59,451 nucleotides of DNA from a virus. This document shows, one piece after another, positions 24,612-33,800 of the stretch. The DNA lies in IMG/VR virus record IMGVR_UViG_3300035670_000233, positions 1-59,451 of that record, one strand, 5' to 3'. Position numbers and translations under genes: made by a program. How positions within the stretch are numbered: position 1 is the stretch's first letter; the number at the start of each line of letters is the position of its first letter. Below the pieces are notes generated by a model, which worked only from the letters and a program-made list of their open reading frames with translations, ran no database searches and was not told where the DNA came from.

Positions 24612-24727
24612 GACTATTAATCCTTCTTCTACGTTGATTACTCTTGCTCGTCACCTATACGATTATTGTATCAGCACCCCCTTTCCAATAATCAAATCAC
24701 TGTCAGCGGTCCTACGTCCGCCTCACG

Positions 24728-24782
24728 ACTATACACGCGGATATGGGTAAATTGTGACTTACTGACTTTGCCCTACTATACC
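24728..24782 (-). promoter_or_regulatory. Conserved control element, left arm
   Basis: Read leftward it carries GTCACAATTTACCC, six bases, GCGTGTATAGT, which matches the right arm and the element at 57.2 kb. GTCACA with TGTATA at 17 bases is promoter-like. It stands about 117 bases before the leftward ParB-like gene. Confidence 0.65.
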
Positions 24783-24825
24783 TTATATACATTTTGACTA
24801 ACAACAAAATAAATACAATATAGTA

Positions 24826-24880
24826 GGTTATAGGGTCAAAAGTTAGTAATTCACAATTTACCCATATCGGCGTGTATAGT
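24826..24880 (+). promoter_or_regulatory. Conserved control element, right arm
   Basis: The inverted partner of 24728-24782, with only a few mismatches over 55 bases. In the plus direction it carries TTCACAATTTACCC, six bases, GCGTGTATAGT, with 17 bases between TTCACA and TGTATA. It is 63 bases before the primase start. The 43-base spacer between the arms is strongly AT-rich. Confidence 0.65.
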
Positions 24881-24891
24881 ATTGGCAGCAC

Positions 24892-24919
24892 TGATTTGAT
24901 TATTGTACTAATCAAATCA
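24892..24919. promoter_or_regulatory. Perfect 11-bp inverted repeat (operator candidate)
   Basis: TGATTTGATTA (24892-24902) and TAATCAAATCA (24909-24919) flank TTGTAC, 25 bases before the primase ATG. The half-site recurs at 24686-24699, 11445-11458 and 11296-11309, all in control regions. It is a good candidate for binding by the small HTH protein or a ParB-like protein. Confidence 0.6.
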
Positions 24920-24943
24920 CAGTAAAGTTTTGAGGAAATAATC

Positions 24944-27631
24944 ATGCCGACAAAAACTGAAGCTATAGCTAAGTGGTTAAGCGTATCCACACACCGCGAT
25001 CTAGCGGATCTGTATAATCCAGACATGGAATGTCAGGTCAATGTAGCCCAGGATGAAGGCGAAAGAATCAGTGGCGAATATCGAGGACGCAAGTGGATCG
25101 GTTGGACAGATGGCATTACAACATGGAAGCCATTTAGAATTCCAAGAAATGCCTCTACCGATCCCGAATATGAAGATTCGGAAATCAAATTTGATCTTGC
25201 CAAACATGCCGAGGGAATAGGTCTTACTGGCTGGGATTGGAAGAATAAGCTTTCAAGGTGGGTAGCTTTCGATTTTGATTCTTTAATCAACCATGGTAAG
25301 GGATTAACTGTTTCTGAGTTGGACGAGATACGAAGAATCGCCTCCGAAGTTGAATGGGTTACGATTCGCAAGTCTACCAGTGGGCGCGGACTACACCTAT
25401 ACATATTCTTAGAGGGTGTAGAGACAGCTAATCATACGGAACATGCCGCTCTTGCTCGCGCGATCCTGGGTACGCTATCGGCTATAACCGGCCACGACTT
25501 CCAAGCTGCCGTTGATTGTTGCGGTGGAAATATGTGGGTGTGGCATCGCAAGATGTCCGGCACCGATGGTCTTACTCTAATCAAACAGGGGTGTGCCTTA
25601 AAACATATTCCCCCAAACTGGAAAGATCATCTTACAGTAGTGTCTGGAAAGCGCCGTAAGAATCTTCCACAGCAGATTGAACAATCGGCCATTGATCCAG
25701 ACATCTTTGAGCAACTGTGCGGTCAGAGAGCTAAGATTCCACTGGATGAGGATCACCAAAAGGTAATTAGCTTTCTAAGAGACAATGATCTTCTTTGGTG
25801 GTGGGATCAGGATCATCATATGTTAGTTACCCACACCGTGCACCTAAAGCGTGCACACGAAGAATTACAGCTTCGTGGATTCTTCGACACTAACAGTCCA
25901 GCTACGAATCTAAATGAACAGAATTGCTTTTGTTTTCCGCTGCGTGGTGGCATATGGGGTGTGCGTAGATACACACTAGGAATCCAAGAACATGAGTCCT
26001 GGGAGCAGGATGGTGCGGGGTGGACTAGGTGTTATCTAAATAAGAAACCTGATCTACGAATCGCTGCACGCGCCGGTGGTGGTGTAGAAGACGACAAGTT
26101 TGGATTCAATTTCCGGGAAGCAGAAGTAATGCAGCAATCAGCTGCCTTGCTTGGCATTGACGTTAGGTTCGGAAAATCTTTCATGGGTAGACCGGCTCGC
26201 ATGTCTGAACATAAGGATGGAAGATTAGTAATTAGCATCGAGCGTAAGGAAACAGACGACGGTTCAGAAATGCCTGGGTGGTTGGCTAAGAAGAAAGAAT
26301 GGGTAAGAATCTTTAATGCCCAGACCTCCGACCCAGTGGAGTCCGAGGTTGGTAACTATGATGACCTAATCCGACATCTAGTTACTGGCGGTGGTGAAGA
26401 CTGTGGCTGGATGATTAAGTCATCTAATCTGTGGCGCGAGGAACCGCTTACGCACGTCAAGCTAGCTCTTGGCTCCCTAGGATTAAAGCAGTCTGAGGCT
26501 AATACCATTCTAGGTCAAAGTGTTACTAATTGCTGGAAGCTTGTATGCAGACCCTTTCAACCGGAATATCCAGGTGATCGAGAATGGAATAGAAAAGCTG
26601 CCCAATTCCGATTTACTCCAACTCTCGACCTAGAGAATCTTTCTTATCCACACTGGGACAAGATATTGAAACACTGTGGAGAGGGACTGGACGAGGCTGT
26701 ACGTAATAATCAATGGGCTAGAAGTAATGGAATAATGACGGGAGCAGACTACCTAAAAGTATGGATTGCTTCTCTATTTCAACACCCGAATGATCCATTA
26801 CCATATCTATTCTTATACAGTGCAGAACAAAATACTGGAAAATCAATTCTGCATGAAGCTCTTAGTCTACTGGTCACTGGTGGATATGTTAGAGCTGATG
26901 CTGCCTTGGTATCACAGGGTGGATTCAATGCAGAGCTTGAGGGCGCAGTAGTCTGTGTTGTGGAAGAACTAGACCTACGCAAGAATACGAGCGCGTACAA
27001 CCGAATTAAGGATTGGGTTACTTCGAGAGAGGTATTAATCCATCCAAAGTTCGCTACTCCCTACCAAGCTCCGAACACAACACACTGGATTCATTGTGCT
27101 AACTCCCACAATGCCTGCCCAGTATTTCCAGGCGATACCCGCATAACTATGATGCGAGTGAAACCGCTCGATCTGATAGAATTGATTCCAAAGAAGAAGT
27201 TTCTGGCTGCTCTTGAAAAGGAAGCACCTGACTTCTTAGCAGCCATTCTAAGTTTGGATATTCCAGACTCGGCTGATCGTCTAAATGTGCCCGTAATCGT
27301 AACGGAAGATAAGCTGGTGGCCGAGCATCTGAACAAATCGCCAGTTGAGCTATTCTTGGAAGAACACTGCAAACCGGTGGAAGGCTGTAAGATTAAATTC
27401 AGTGAATTGTTCGAGCGATTCCAGCAGACTCTTGATGCAAATGATTTTTCGAAATATACCAAGCAGGCGTTTGGTAAAGACCTTCCACCTATGTATCCCA
27501 AGGGTCGATCTACGACGGATGCGCAGCTGTATGTTGGAAATATTGCTTGGAAGACAGACGCTAATCAATACGCTGGTAAATATGTCTTAAAAGACATATA
27601 CCTAGTTAAAAGAGAGGAGGCGCAACTATGA
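24944..27631 (+). CDS. Primase-helicase (AEP domain fused to SF3-type helicase)
   Basis: 895 residues. The N-terminal archaeo-eukaryotic primase has the catalytic VAFDFDSL (108-115), SGRGLHLYIFL (146-156) and DCCGGNMWVWHRK near 190. The C-terminal helicase has Walker A SAEQNTGKS near 630, VVCVVEELDLRKN as Walker B, and HWIHCANSHNACPV as sensor-like. This is the plan of phage NrS-1-like and plasmid primase-polymerases. It would prime and unwind DNA for the family A polymerase. GAGGAAATAATC precedes the ATG. Confidence 0.88.
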   Translation: MPTKTEAIAKWLSVSTHRDLADLYNPDMECQVNVAQDEGERISGEYRGRKWIGWTDGITTWKPFRIPRNASTDPEYEDSEIKFDLAKHAEGIGLTGWDWKNKLSRWVAFDFDSLINHGKGLTVSELDEIRRIASEVEWVTIRKSTSGRGLHLYIFLEGVETANHTEHAALARAILGTLSAITGHDFQAAVDCCGGNMWVWHRKMSGTDGLTLIKQGCALKHIPPNWKDHLTVVSGKRRKNLPQQIEQSAIDPDIFEQLCGQRAKIPLDEDHQKVISFLRDNDLLWWWDQDHHMLVTHTVHLKRAHEELQLRGFFDTNSPATNLNEQNCFCFPLRGGIWGVRRYTLGIQEHESWEQDGAGWTRCYLNKKPDLRIAARAGGGVEDDKFGFNFREAEVMQQSAALLGIDVRFGKSFMGRPARMSEHKDGRLVISIERKETDDGSEMPGWLAKKKEWVRIFNAQTSDPVESEVGNYDDLIRHLVTGGGEDCGWMIKSSNLWREEPLTHVKLALGSLGLKQSEANTILGQSVTNCWKLVCRPFQPEYPGDREWNRKAAQFRFTPTLDLENLSYPHWDKILKHCGEGLDEAVRNNQWARSNGIMTGADYLKVWIASLFQHPNDPLPYLFLYSAEQNTGKSILHEALSLLVTGGYVRADAALVSQGGFNAELEGAVVCVVEELDLRKNTSAYNRIKDWVTSREVLIHPKFATPYQAPNTTHWIHCANSHNACPVFPGDTRITMMRVKPLDLIELIPKKKFLAALEKEAPDFLAAILSLDIPDSADRLNVPVIVTEDKLVAEHLNKSPVELFLEEHCKPVEGCKIKFSELFERFQQTLDANDFSKYTKQAFGKDLPPMYPKGRSTTDAQLYVGNIAWKTDANQYAGKYVLKDIYLVKREEAQL

Positions 27632-27834
27632 TCTCGGAGATCCTAAAGAAGCTTCCTCAAGATCAGCAAAAAGCGATTCGTGAAGCCTTTGACTCGGAAG
27701 TATCCTTCATGCTCAAGTTAAAGGACGGATACTTTCTAGGAGTGCATCTTCTACCGCATGAAGACTATACGATTATTGAACAGGTTGGTGTTTGGACTTA
27801 CGGGACACTGAAATCTGGAGGACAGATAGCGTGA
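27628..27834 (+). CDS. Unknown 68-residue protein
   Basis: Its ATG overlaps the primase stop (ATGA). A helical start (ISEILKKLPQDQQKAIREAF) is followed by strands (YFLGVHLLPHEDYTII). Its stop overlaps the GTG of the next gene. The function is unknown. Confidence 0.65.
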   Translation: MISEILKKLPQDQQKAIREAFDSEVSFMLKLKDGYFLGVHLLPHEDYTIIEQVGVWTYGTLKSGGQIA

Positions 27835-28070
27835 GAGTGCTATACAAGAAACGGCCCTATGAAGCCGTCAGAATTAACGGTACGTTAGAGCAAGCTGAAA
27901 GACTCTGCATCGAACTCAAACATAGGGTATGGCCACACTACGATGGCACTAGATTCTTAGAGGGAATAGAAACCGAGCTACAGGAGATTGGCAAGGAAGG
28001 AGAGTGGCTGATTTGGGATCACAAGACAATAATGGTCAAGAAGAATCTTAGAGGATTTAAGCATGAGTGA
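27831..28070 (+). CDS. Unknown 79-residue protein with GTG start
   Basis: The GTG overlaps the upstream stop (GTGA) and GGAGG lies nine bases before it. The product (VRVLYKKRPYEAVRINGTLEQAERLC) is a small alpha/beta protein. An ATG at 27792 is in frame but would sit inside the upstream gene without a ribosome site. The function is unknown. Confidence 0.6.
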   Translation: MRVLYKKRPYEAVRINGTLEQAERLCIELKHRVWPHYDGTRFLEGIETELQEIGKEGEWLIWDHKTIMVKKNLRGFKHE

Positions 28071-28926
28071 TGCACTTAGTATTCTGGAGGGGCTGGATGC
28101 ATTGGACCGATCCAGTAAGCAAATAATCCGTGCCCCATTTCCTTATGTTGGTGGTAAATCTCGGACGGTCAATAAGATCATAGCCAGATTGCCCCCACAC
28201 ACCACCTATGTTGAACCATTCTGCGGCACAGCAGTAGTGTTGCTGAACAAGCCCGTCTCAAAATTAGAAGTAATCAATGACATGGATTCCGGTATAGTAT
28301 GTTTCTATCGGTGCCTTAGAAACGACGCCCTAAGAGATAGGCTAATCGACTTAATCAGAAACTCTGTACACGCCCGCGAAGAGTGGGTGTTCTGTAAGGA
28401 AACCTGGGAATCAACACCAGATGACGTTGAACGTGCTTTCAAATGGTACTATGTTGTTAATTACTCTTTTGGTGGACTTAGCCGTAATTTTGGTCGCGCA
28501 TTAGTTCCGCGTGGCATATTCGCTGGTAAGATACAATCAAAGATACCAGAATTTCACCCAATAGCTCAACGATTAAAGAACGTTCAGGTAGAGCATATGG
28601 ATGCTTTACAGTGTATCCGTGAATACGACGGAATGGACGTTTTGTTCTATGTAGACCCACCCTACATCGAAGGGGATCAATCCTGCTATAAAGCCAGATT
28701 TGACAAATCAAGACATGTAGAATTACTTGATACTCTTTTTGCCTCGAAGGCAAAACTGGCTGTATCAGGATATCATAATCCGCTGTATGATAAGTATCCG
28801 TGGACAGACTCCTATTCCTTCACGGTTTACCAATCAATTCAGAGCGAAGGCACAGGAACTAAAGTACAGTATGCTGGCGTAGAAGCACGCGGGCACGGAA
28901 AGGAAATGTTATGGGTAAGAGCATGA
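28063..28926 (+). CDS. D12-class N6-adenine DNA methyltransferase
   Basis: 287 residues. PFPYVGGKSR (25-34) and YVEPFCGTAVVLL (49-61) are the SAM-binding motifs, and LFYVDPPYIEG near 195 is the catalytic DPPY box. This is the Dam/D12 class. It could protect phage DNA from restriction or regulate promoters. No restriction enzyme partner is visible, so this is an orphan enzyme. The target site is unknown, GATC being the family's usual one. Confidence 0.9.
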   Translation: MSDALSILEGLDALDRSSKQIIRAPFPYVGGKSRTVNKIIARLPPHTTYVEPFCGTAVVLLNKPVSKLEVINDMDSGIVCFYRCLRNDALRDRLIDLIRNSVHAREEWVFCKETWESTPDDVERAFKWYYVVNYSFGGLSRNFGRALVPRGIFAGKIQSKIPEFHPIAQRLKNVQVEHMDALQCIREYDGMDVLFYVDPPYIEGDQSCYKARFDKSRHVELLDTLFASKAKLAVSGYHNPLYDKYPWTDSYSFTVYQSIQSEGTGTKVQYAGVEARGHGKEMLWVRA

Positions 28927-29543
28927 TTCATTGGAACGGGGATATGGCCTGCGCTTTCGACACCGAAACCTCAGGCACAGATCCAGATTGGCATGAGATT
29001 GTTCAAATCGCCGCACTTCCGCTGGACTCTAATTTTGATCCACGGAACGATGTAATGCCTTTCTACGTTAACATGAAACCTAACCACCCTGAACGGGTAG
29101 ATCCAAAGGCCCTACGAGTTAGTGGACTTAGTCTTAGTGATCTAATGACCAGAGGACTAGATCAAGAAAGAGCACGCGACCTATTCTTGGAATGGGTTGA
29201 CGGGCTAGGATTACCATACACCCCAGGTGGGTATCGGAAACGGCTAATTCCAGTCGGACACAATTACTTCTTTGATAGAAACTTTATTAGTCGCTGGTTG
29301 GGACAAGAAACCTACGATGAACTAATCAGCCATTTTGCCCGCGACACTATGACAGTTGCGGCCTTCTTGAACGATAATTCTGCGTTCAAGGTTAATCCTC
29401 CACACTTCCAGAAACTAGACCTGCGCTATGTGTGCTCGAAACTAGGCGTAGAGAAATATGATCGCCACGATGCGCTGGAGGACTGTGCTATGGCCGCTAG
29501 AGCCTACAAAGCCCTGGTCTCTAAGGGCGAATGGTGTGTGTAA
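28911..29543 (+). CDS. DEDDh (DnaQ-like) 3'-5' exonuclease
   Basis: 210 residues. Exo I is ACAFDTETSGTD (13-24), exo II PVGHNYFFDRNFI in the middle, exo III YDRHDALEDCAMAARAY near the end, with all DEDDh residues present. Probably proofreading or nucleic-acid trimming, working with the primase in the same operon. An ATG at 28923 that overlaps the methyltransferase stop is an alternative start. The end overlaps the convergent late gene by 40 bases. Confidence 0.85.
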   Translation: MGKSMIHWNGDMACAFDTETSGTDPDWHEIVQIAALPLDSNFDPRNDVMPFYVNMKPNHPERVDPKALRVSGLSLSDLMTRGLDQERARDLFLEWVDGLGLPYTPGGYRKRLIPVGHNYFFDRNFISRWLGQETYDELISHFARDTMTVAAFLNDNSAFKVNPPHFQKLDLRYVCSKLGVEKYDRHDALEDCAMAARAYKALVSKGEWCV

Positions 29544-30232
29544 GAGAATCCGGCCTCGGCTATGGCCTGTTCTAGTTTTACGCCATGGCCTATGAATCTT
29601 TGTACCGGTCCCCACTTACGGGGATCGGTACCTAGACATTTAGCGTAGTCTGTATTACCAAACATCCCATCAAAAGCGACTAATCGTACACCAGTGGCTC
29701 CACACATCCTCAATAATCGTACGGCCGCTACTGCTGTTATGCAACTTCCACTACGGACACCAAGATCATGCCTAGTGAACAACATCCGTCTAGGATAGTC
29801 TGCGTACTGGTGGGCTGCACGCACCGAAACAATCAGTGTAGCTTTCTTGGGTCGAGCCTTGCCCTTCAAGAAAGCATCTTGAACCATGCAGAACGTAGGA
29901 TTGTCCAATCCTAGGGATTCCACCTTCACTATCGAATCATTGACTGCAATGATTGGTATATGTGCCTCAAACCACCACGCTTGAATACGATCAAGTGTTG
30001 GTCCTTTGCCCACCAAATAGACTTGCTTGCCGGAGAACACCTCTGTTAGATCGGAGAGATTCTCTTTAGTTAGTGATGGTTTAATCCATCTAAGTTCATT
30101 TGGCAACCTGATTAGTTGACTATCTAAAATCTTTTCTGCCTGAAAATGAGATCGGCTAAGTGCTACGGTCCCATCTGGACATTCAATTAATCTTGTGCCT
30201 TTGATCTTTGCGGGATCGAACAGGTGCTGCAT
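29504..30232 (-). CDS. DUF115-like putative sugar-related protein
   Basis: 242 residues, the last gene of the late operon. The segment VYLVGKGPTLDRIQ, then IIAVNDSIVKVESLGL, followed by TAVAAVRLLRMCGATGVRLVAFDGM resembles DUF115, a Rossmann-like fold linked to flagellar and surface glycosylation. It could help glycosylate virion or host surface components. GAGG lies five bases before the ATG at 30232. The 3' end overlaps the plus-strand exonuclease gene. Confidence 0.55.
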   Translation of the reverse strand: MQHLFDPAKIKGTRLIECPDGTVALSRSHFQAEKILDSQLIRLPNELRWIKPSLTKENLSDLTEVFSGKQVYLVGKGPTLDRIQAWWFEAHIPIIAVNDSIVKVESLGLDNPTFCMVQDAFLKGKARPKKATLIVSVRAAHQYADYPRRMLFTRHDLGVRSGSCITAVAAVRLLRMCGATGVRLVAFDGMFGNTDYAKCLGTDPRKWGPVQRFIGHGVKLEQAIAEAGFSYTHHSPLETRAL

Positions 30233-30477
30233 ATATTCCTCGTAGTCTTGTGTTTGAACTTGTCGCAATAAGCTACCTTCCTAGTACCGCAACAAGAACT
30301 GTACCTATTAATCGTTGATCTGTAGGGGCAAGGAACCATCTTCACTACGAAAACATGCGGATCTTGAGTAGGCTCATATCCCTCCGGACACTCCTTTGGA
30401 GGAGAACTACTCCTGACATAGACTAGGTATGGACCTACTCTACGAGTATTAGGTAAACTCTGAGATACCATGACCAC
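30187..30477 (-). CDS. Unknown 96-residue cysteine-rich protein
   Basis: GTG start behind AAGGA. The second half holds SSCCGTRKVAYCDKFKHK and NICSTCS, likely a zinc site. It overlaps the next gene by 46 bases and the preceding by 43. It sits at the end of the tail operon but has no structural signature. Confidence 0.55.
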   Translation of the reverse strand: MVMVSQSLPNTRRVGPYLVYVRSSSPPKECPEGYEPTQDPHVFVVKMVPCPYRSTINRYSSCCGTRKVAYCDKFKHKTTRNICSTCSIPQRSKAQD

Positions 30478-30854
30478 AGTGTTCCTTGATGCGGTGCTTC
30501 GACCGTTATCTTAATCTGTGTTCCATTAGCGTCAGCCTCACCCTCTACTGTCGCAGAGTCCACCACCCAGCCCGTATCAATCAATACGTTACGGGGTGGA
30601 TATTCCACTACGAATCTATCTGGAACAGCGCCGTGCCCGTCATAGGAAAAGTACCATTTAATCTTTCGTAGAGTTTCTCCAGGCGGGATTTCATTTGCGA
30701 AGTCTAAGTCCCAGACTCGGGCTGCCTCAAGTCTCTCACCTTGACCGTACTCAACGAACATCAAGTCATATTCGTTGCAGCAACACTCCGACATCAACTC
30801 ACCGTTGGGGTGGGTCAGGTGATGTCCGGTAACTTCGCTATAGTAGAGTTGCAT
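30435..30854 (-). CDS. Tail-tip-associated protein of unknown function
   Basis: 139 residues, beta-rich, with a GELMSECCCNEYD segment and an end rich in strands (DANGTQIKITVEAP). It starts one base beyond the stop of the large tail protein. Position suggests a tail or fibre-associated protein. I do not recognise the family. Confidence 0.55.
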   Translation of the reverse strand: MQLYYSEVTGHHLTHPNGELMSECCCNEYDLMFVEYGQGERLEAARVWDLDFANEIPPGETLRKIKWYFSYDGHGAVPDRFVVEYPPRNVLIDTGWVVDSATVEGEADANGTQIKITVEAPHQGTLWSWYLRVYLILVE

Positions 30855-30855
30855 A

Positions 30856-33800
30856 TTAGCTAGTCGGTGGACACGGACTTGCACGCAGCAGTTCTTGCCA
30901 ATCCCCGAAGTCAGTAATTCGCATTTCTCCGGTGTTTAATACCCTTAATTTACGGGTTCGATATTGCAGAATCTTTATTGTTCCAGTTGATCCTGTTTCA
31001 GTAGTCTCTTGGAACTCAACCAAAGCCATCAGTTGCTCTGGATTATTTACCGGATCATAGTCAGGATCATAGTTACTATCATCCTCATCGGACGATGGTT
31101 CATATGGATCTTCTTCGACGATAGGTATAGTACCTGACTCCGCCTCAATTTCCTCATCGGGATCGCACTCGCTAGGTGTAGCACTAGCTATGATCTTAAA
31201 GGTATCTGCACCAGCACCACCCACCACTGTTAAGGTAAAAGTATCCTCACCACCAGTAAGTGTTTGCTGTATTCCTTGAGCACCCAGCGTATCTTTGGGG
31301 TCGGTATTGGAACCGATTTTGAAGATAACTACCGTTCCTTCCTTTCCTTCCACAGATACCTCGAATGGCTCTGTTCGTCTTACTTCAACTGGAATACCCG
31401 TAAATCTGACAACTGAGGTAACTAATCCCTCACCTTCTTCTGGAAGGTCTACTGGAATGTCATCAGTCTTATCGGGCTTGATTGTTAAATCACGATCATA
31501 CTCTCCGGTATGCTGGCCGTCTTGATTAAGTCTAGGAATGACTGCTCTAGCAAAGATGTGGACTCGATCCAGTTCTACTGCCGCGGTGATTGTTAGATCG
31601 AAGGTAGAAAGTCCGCCATCAATATAGCGATAGTGTTTTGCTAGATCATGCAGTGGAATGATGCTGTTCCCCTTATATCCAATTACCTCTAATTCAACCC
31701 ACGTCCCCTGTTTGATGGGTGGGGTTTTGGGGGTAGGATCGTCATAGAGTCCTAACTTAAAGATCGAGGGTAGTCCTTGGTAGATGTATGACGGTGTACA
31801 CCGCCATACCAAGTATTTAGTTTCCTTATCGGGATTATTTGGATCTGTTATTCCACCACCAGAAGAATCATCTTCAAGAATTTCGTCGTCATTTTCCAGA
31901 ACCAAGCCATACAATGGGTCTTTGATTGTGCCTAAATCAATACCAGGCACCCACCAGTACAGCGGATTCTCAATGACTGTTCCTGCATTGGCGGCAATCT
32001 CCATTCCTAATTCCACCACTGGAGAATTGGGATCGAGATTAACTGACTCAATTACACCATTGATGCTGTTAGGCCCGATAACTCCATAAAGTACCTCACC
32101 GATGTCGAAAACCTGTAGGTGGGTATTCTTTATGAACGTTTTCAGACTGGCCGTGCGCCACACATTAGAATAACGATAACCCCAAAATCGCACAGATGCT
32201 TTTACACAATCTTCAATATTGTAGATTGTGAACTGGCGAGAGGCTTCGATTAATCCATAGGTACTTATGTTGTTCTTGTACGTGTACTCGTGAGAGGCAT
32301 CCTCGTCCCCAGAGTAATTATGTACCCACGTTCCAGTTAGTTTGGTTACAACTGAATCAAATGAAGATAATCCTAGAACCAGACTGTTCTCTACGGTGGA
32401 ATCCTCATCCAAGAAAACCGAACTCACAGGATTCTTGGAAAGATATCTGATGTAGACGACATCGTTCTCAATCAAAAGGGCACACCTAGCTTGCCAAGCA
32501 ATATCCTCACACAACTGAATAACTTTCTCCTGATCAAAGACAGCGAAACTGGAGGGATAGCTAGCTATGTCCGCAGCCACCGAATTGAACGATGCAGTAT
32601 CCGTAGTTAATCCCGTGGCATAGGTGTCTAAAAGCCACTTGATTATCTTGGCCGTGTTAGATTGCGGTGCCGTGTCATTAGGTTGAGACGACCTTAGAGA
32701 AACAAATACTTCACCGGACCACCCCTGATTATCATACTCATTCAAGGGCTTGGGAAACTTAATAAGCGTGCAATCAATTCCCGTTAAAGCTGTGCCAGAG
32801 GTTACCTCATAATAACTAGAGGGGATTACCGTGTAGACCGTCATTCCTTTGTAGGATCGCTTACCTAGGATTTGTAGAACGGTAGAAGGCAGTAGATTAG
32901 CAACATAGGCATCAAATCGGCTTGCCGAAGTCCAGTGTTTAACTATAGTACCATCAGAAATAGTCCAAGCATCGGTACCAGCGGTCACATCTACCATAAC
33001 AGAAATAGATGGATTCTCCCATGAGGATAACATCACCGCAGAAATTTCGTCTATAGTATCTCCGGTGGTAGCTAATTCATTGGCGGCAAAACTAGCACTG
33101 AGAGTACAGCGAAGTCCATCTTGCTCGATACAGTAGTTGACGTACTTTTCCCCATCAATGGTAGCTAGGAAGTACCTATTTTCAAGGTTAACATAACTTG
33201 ATAGCCACAGAACATTGGAACTATTTTCTCCCACGTCTCCAGATACTCTAGCCCCTATGTTTACGCCCGCTGAGAACTCGGGCTGTGCCATTTTCGTTAC
33301 TGTAAACTTCGTACCTTGAAATGATCCTAAAATCGTAACCCCACTTACCACAATCTCGATGGCCCTACCCTGCGGAAAGGATTCTCCATTATCTACGTAG
33401 AAGGATGTAGTATTTGGTCCAATAGCAGACTGTAGACTACCCTCTATAGCTCCAAGAATCCTTACAGCTGGAACTTTATTAATGGACCCAAAACATAGCG
33501 GCCATGTTACGTCTACAGCCTCGTCCAACAGTCCGGCAAAGTCTCCCTCAGCGGGAGCGTACCCAACTTCGTTGTTGGTGATGAATGTATCTACCGTAAA
33601 GGACAGTGTACGCTCACCTTCCGACCAGGCGATGTCCGAAGTGATTTTACCAATCATCAACAACACATTGTCACTGTGCGAAGACAGTGTTGGATAGTTG
33701 ATGTAGACCTTAGCTACTATGTGCTCCAAGTTGTGCTGATTAAGTAGTTGCCTAAGAGAATCGTCAGTATCATCTAATGTAATACTTACACTAGACACCT

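Larger units (their letters stand above)
24612..24943. promoter_or_regulatory. Divergent control region between the left and right operons
   Basis: 332 bases without a gene. It holds two arms of a 55-bp inverted repeat, a perfect 11-bp inverted repeat nearer the plus-strand gene, and a TGATTTGATTATTG copy near the minus-strand gene. On the minus strand there is a possible extended -10 (TGATACAAT, 24665-24673). It should hold the promoters of both operons, and the AT-rich centre would suit an origin. Confidence 0.7.

Noticed and set aside
23814-24620. Long plus-strand frame opposite the ParB-like gene
   Set aside because: The minus-strand frame has a clear ParB domain. The plus frame is Arg/Leu-rich and ends past the start of its partner, as expected for a shadow.
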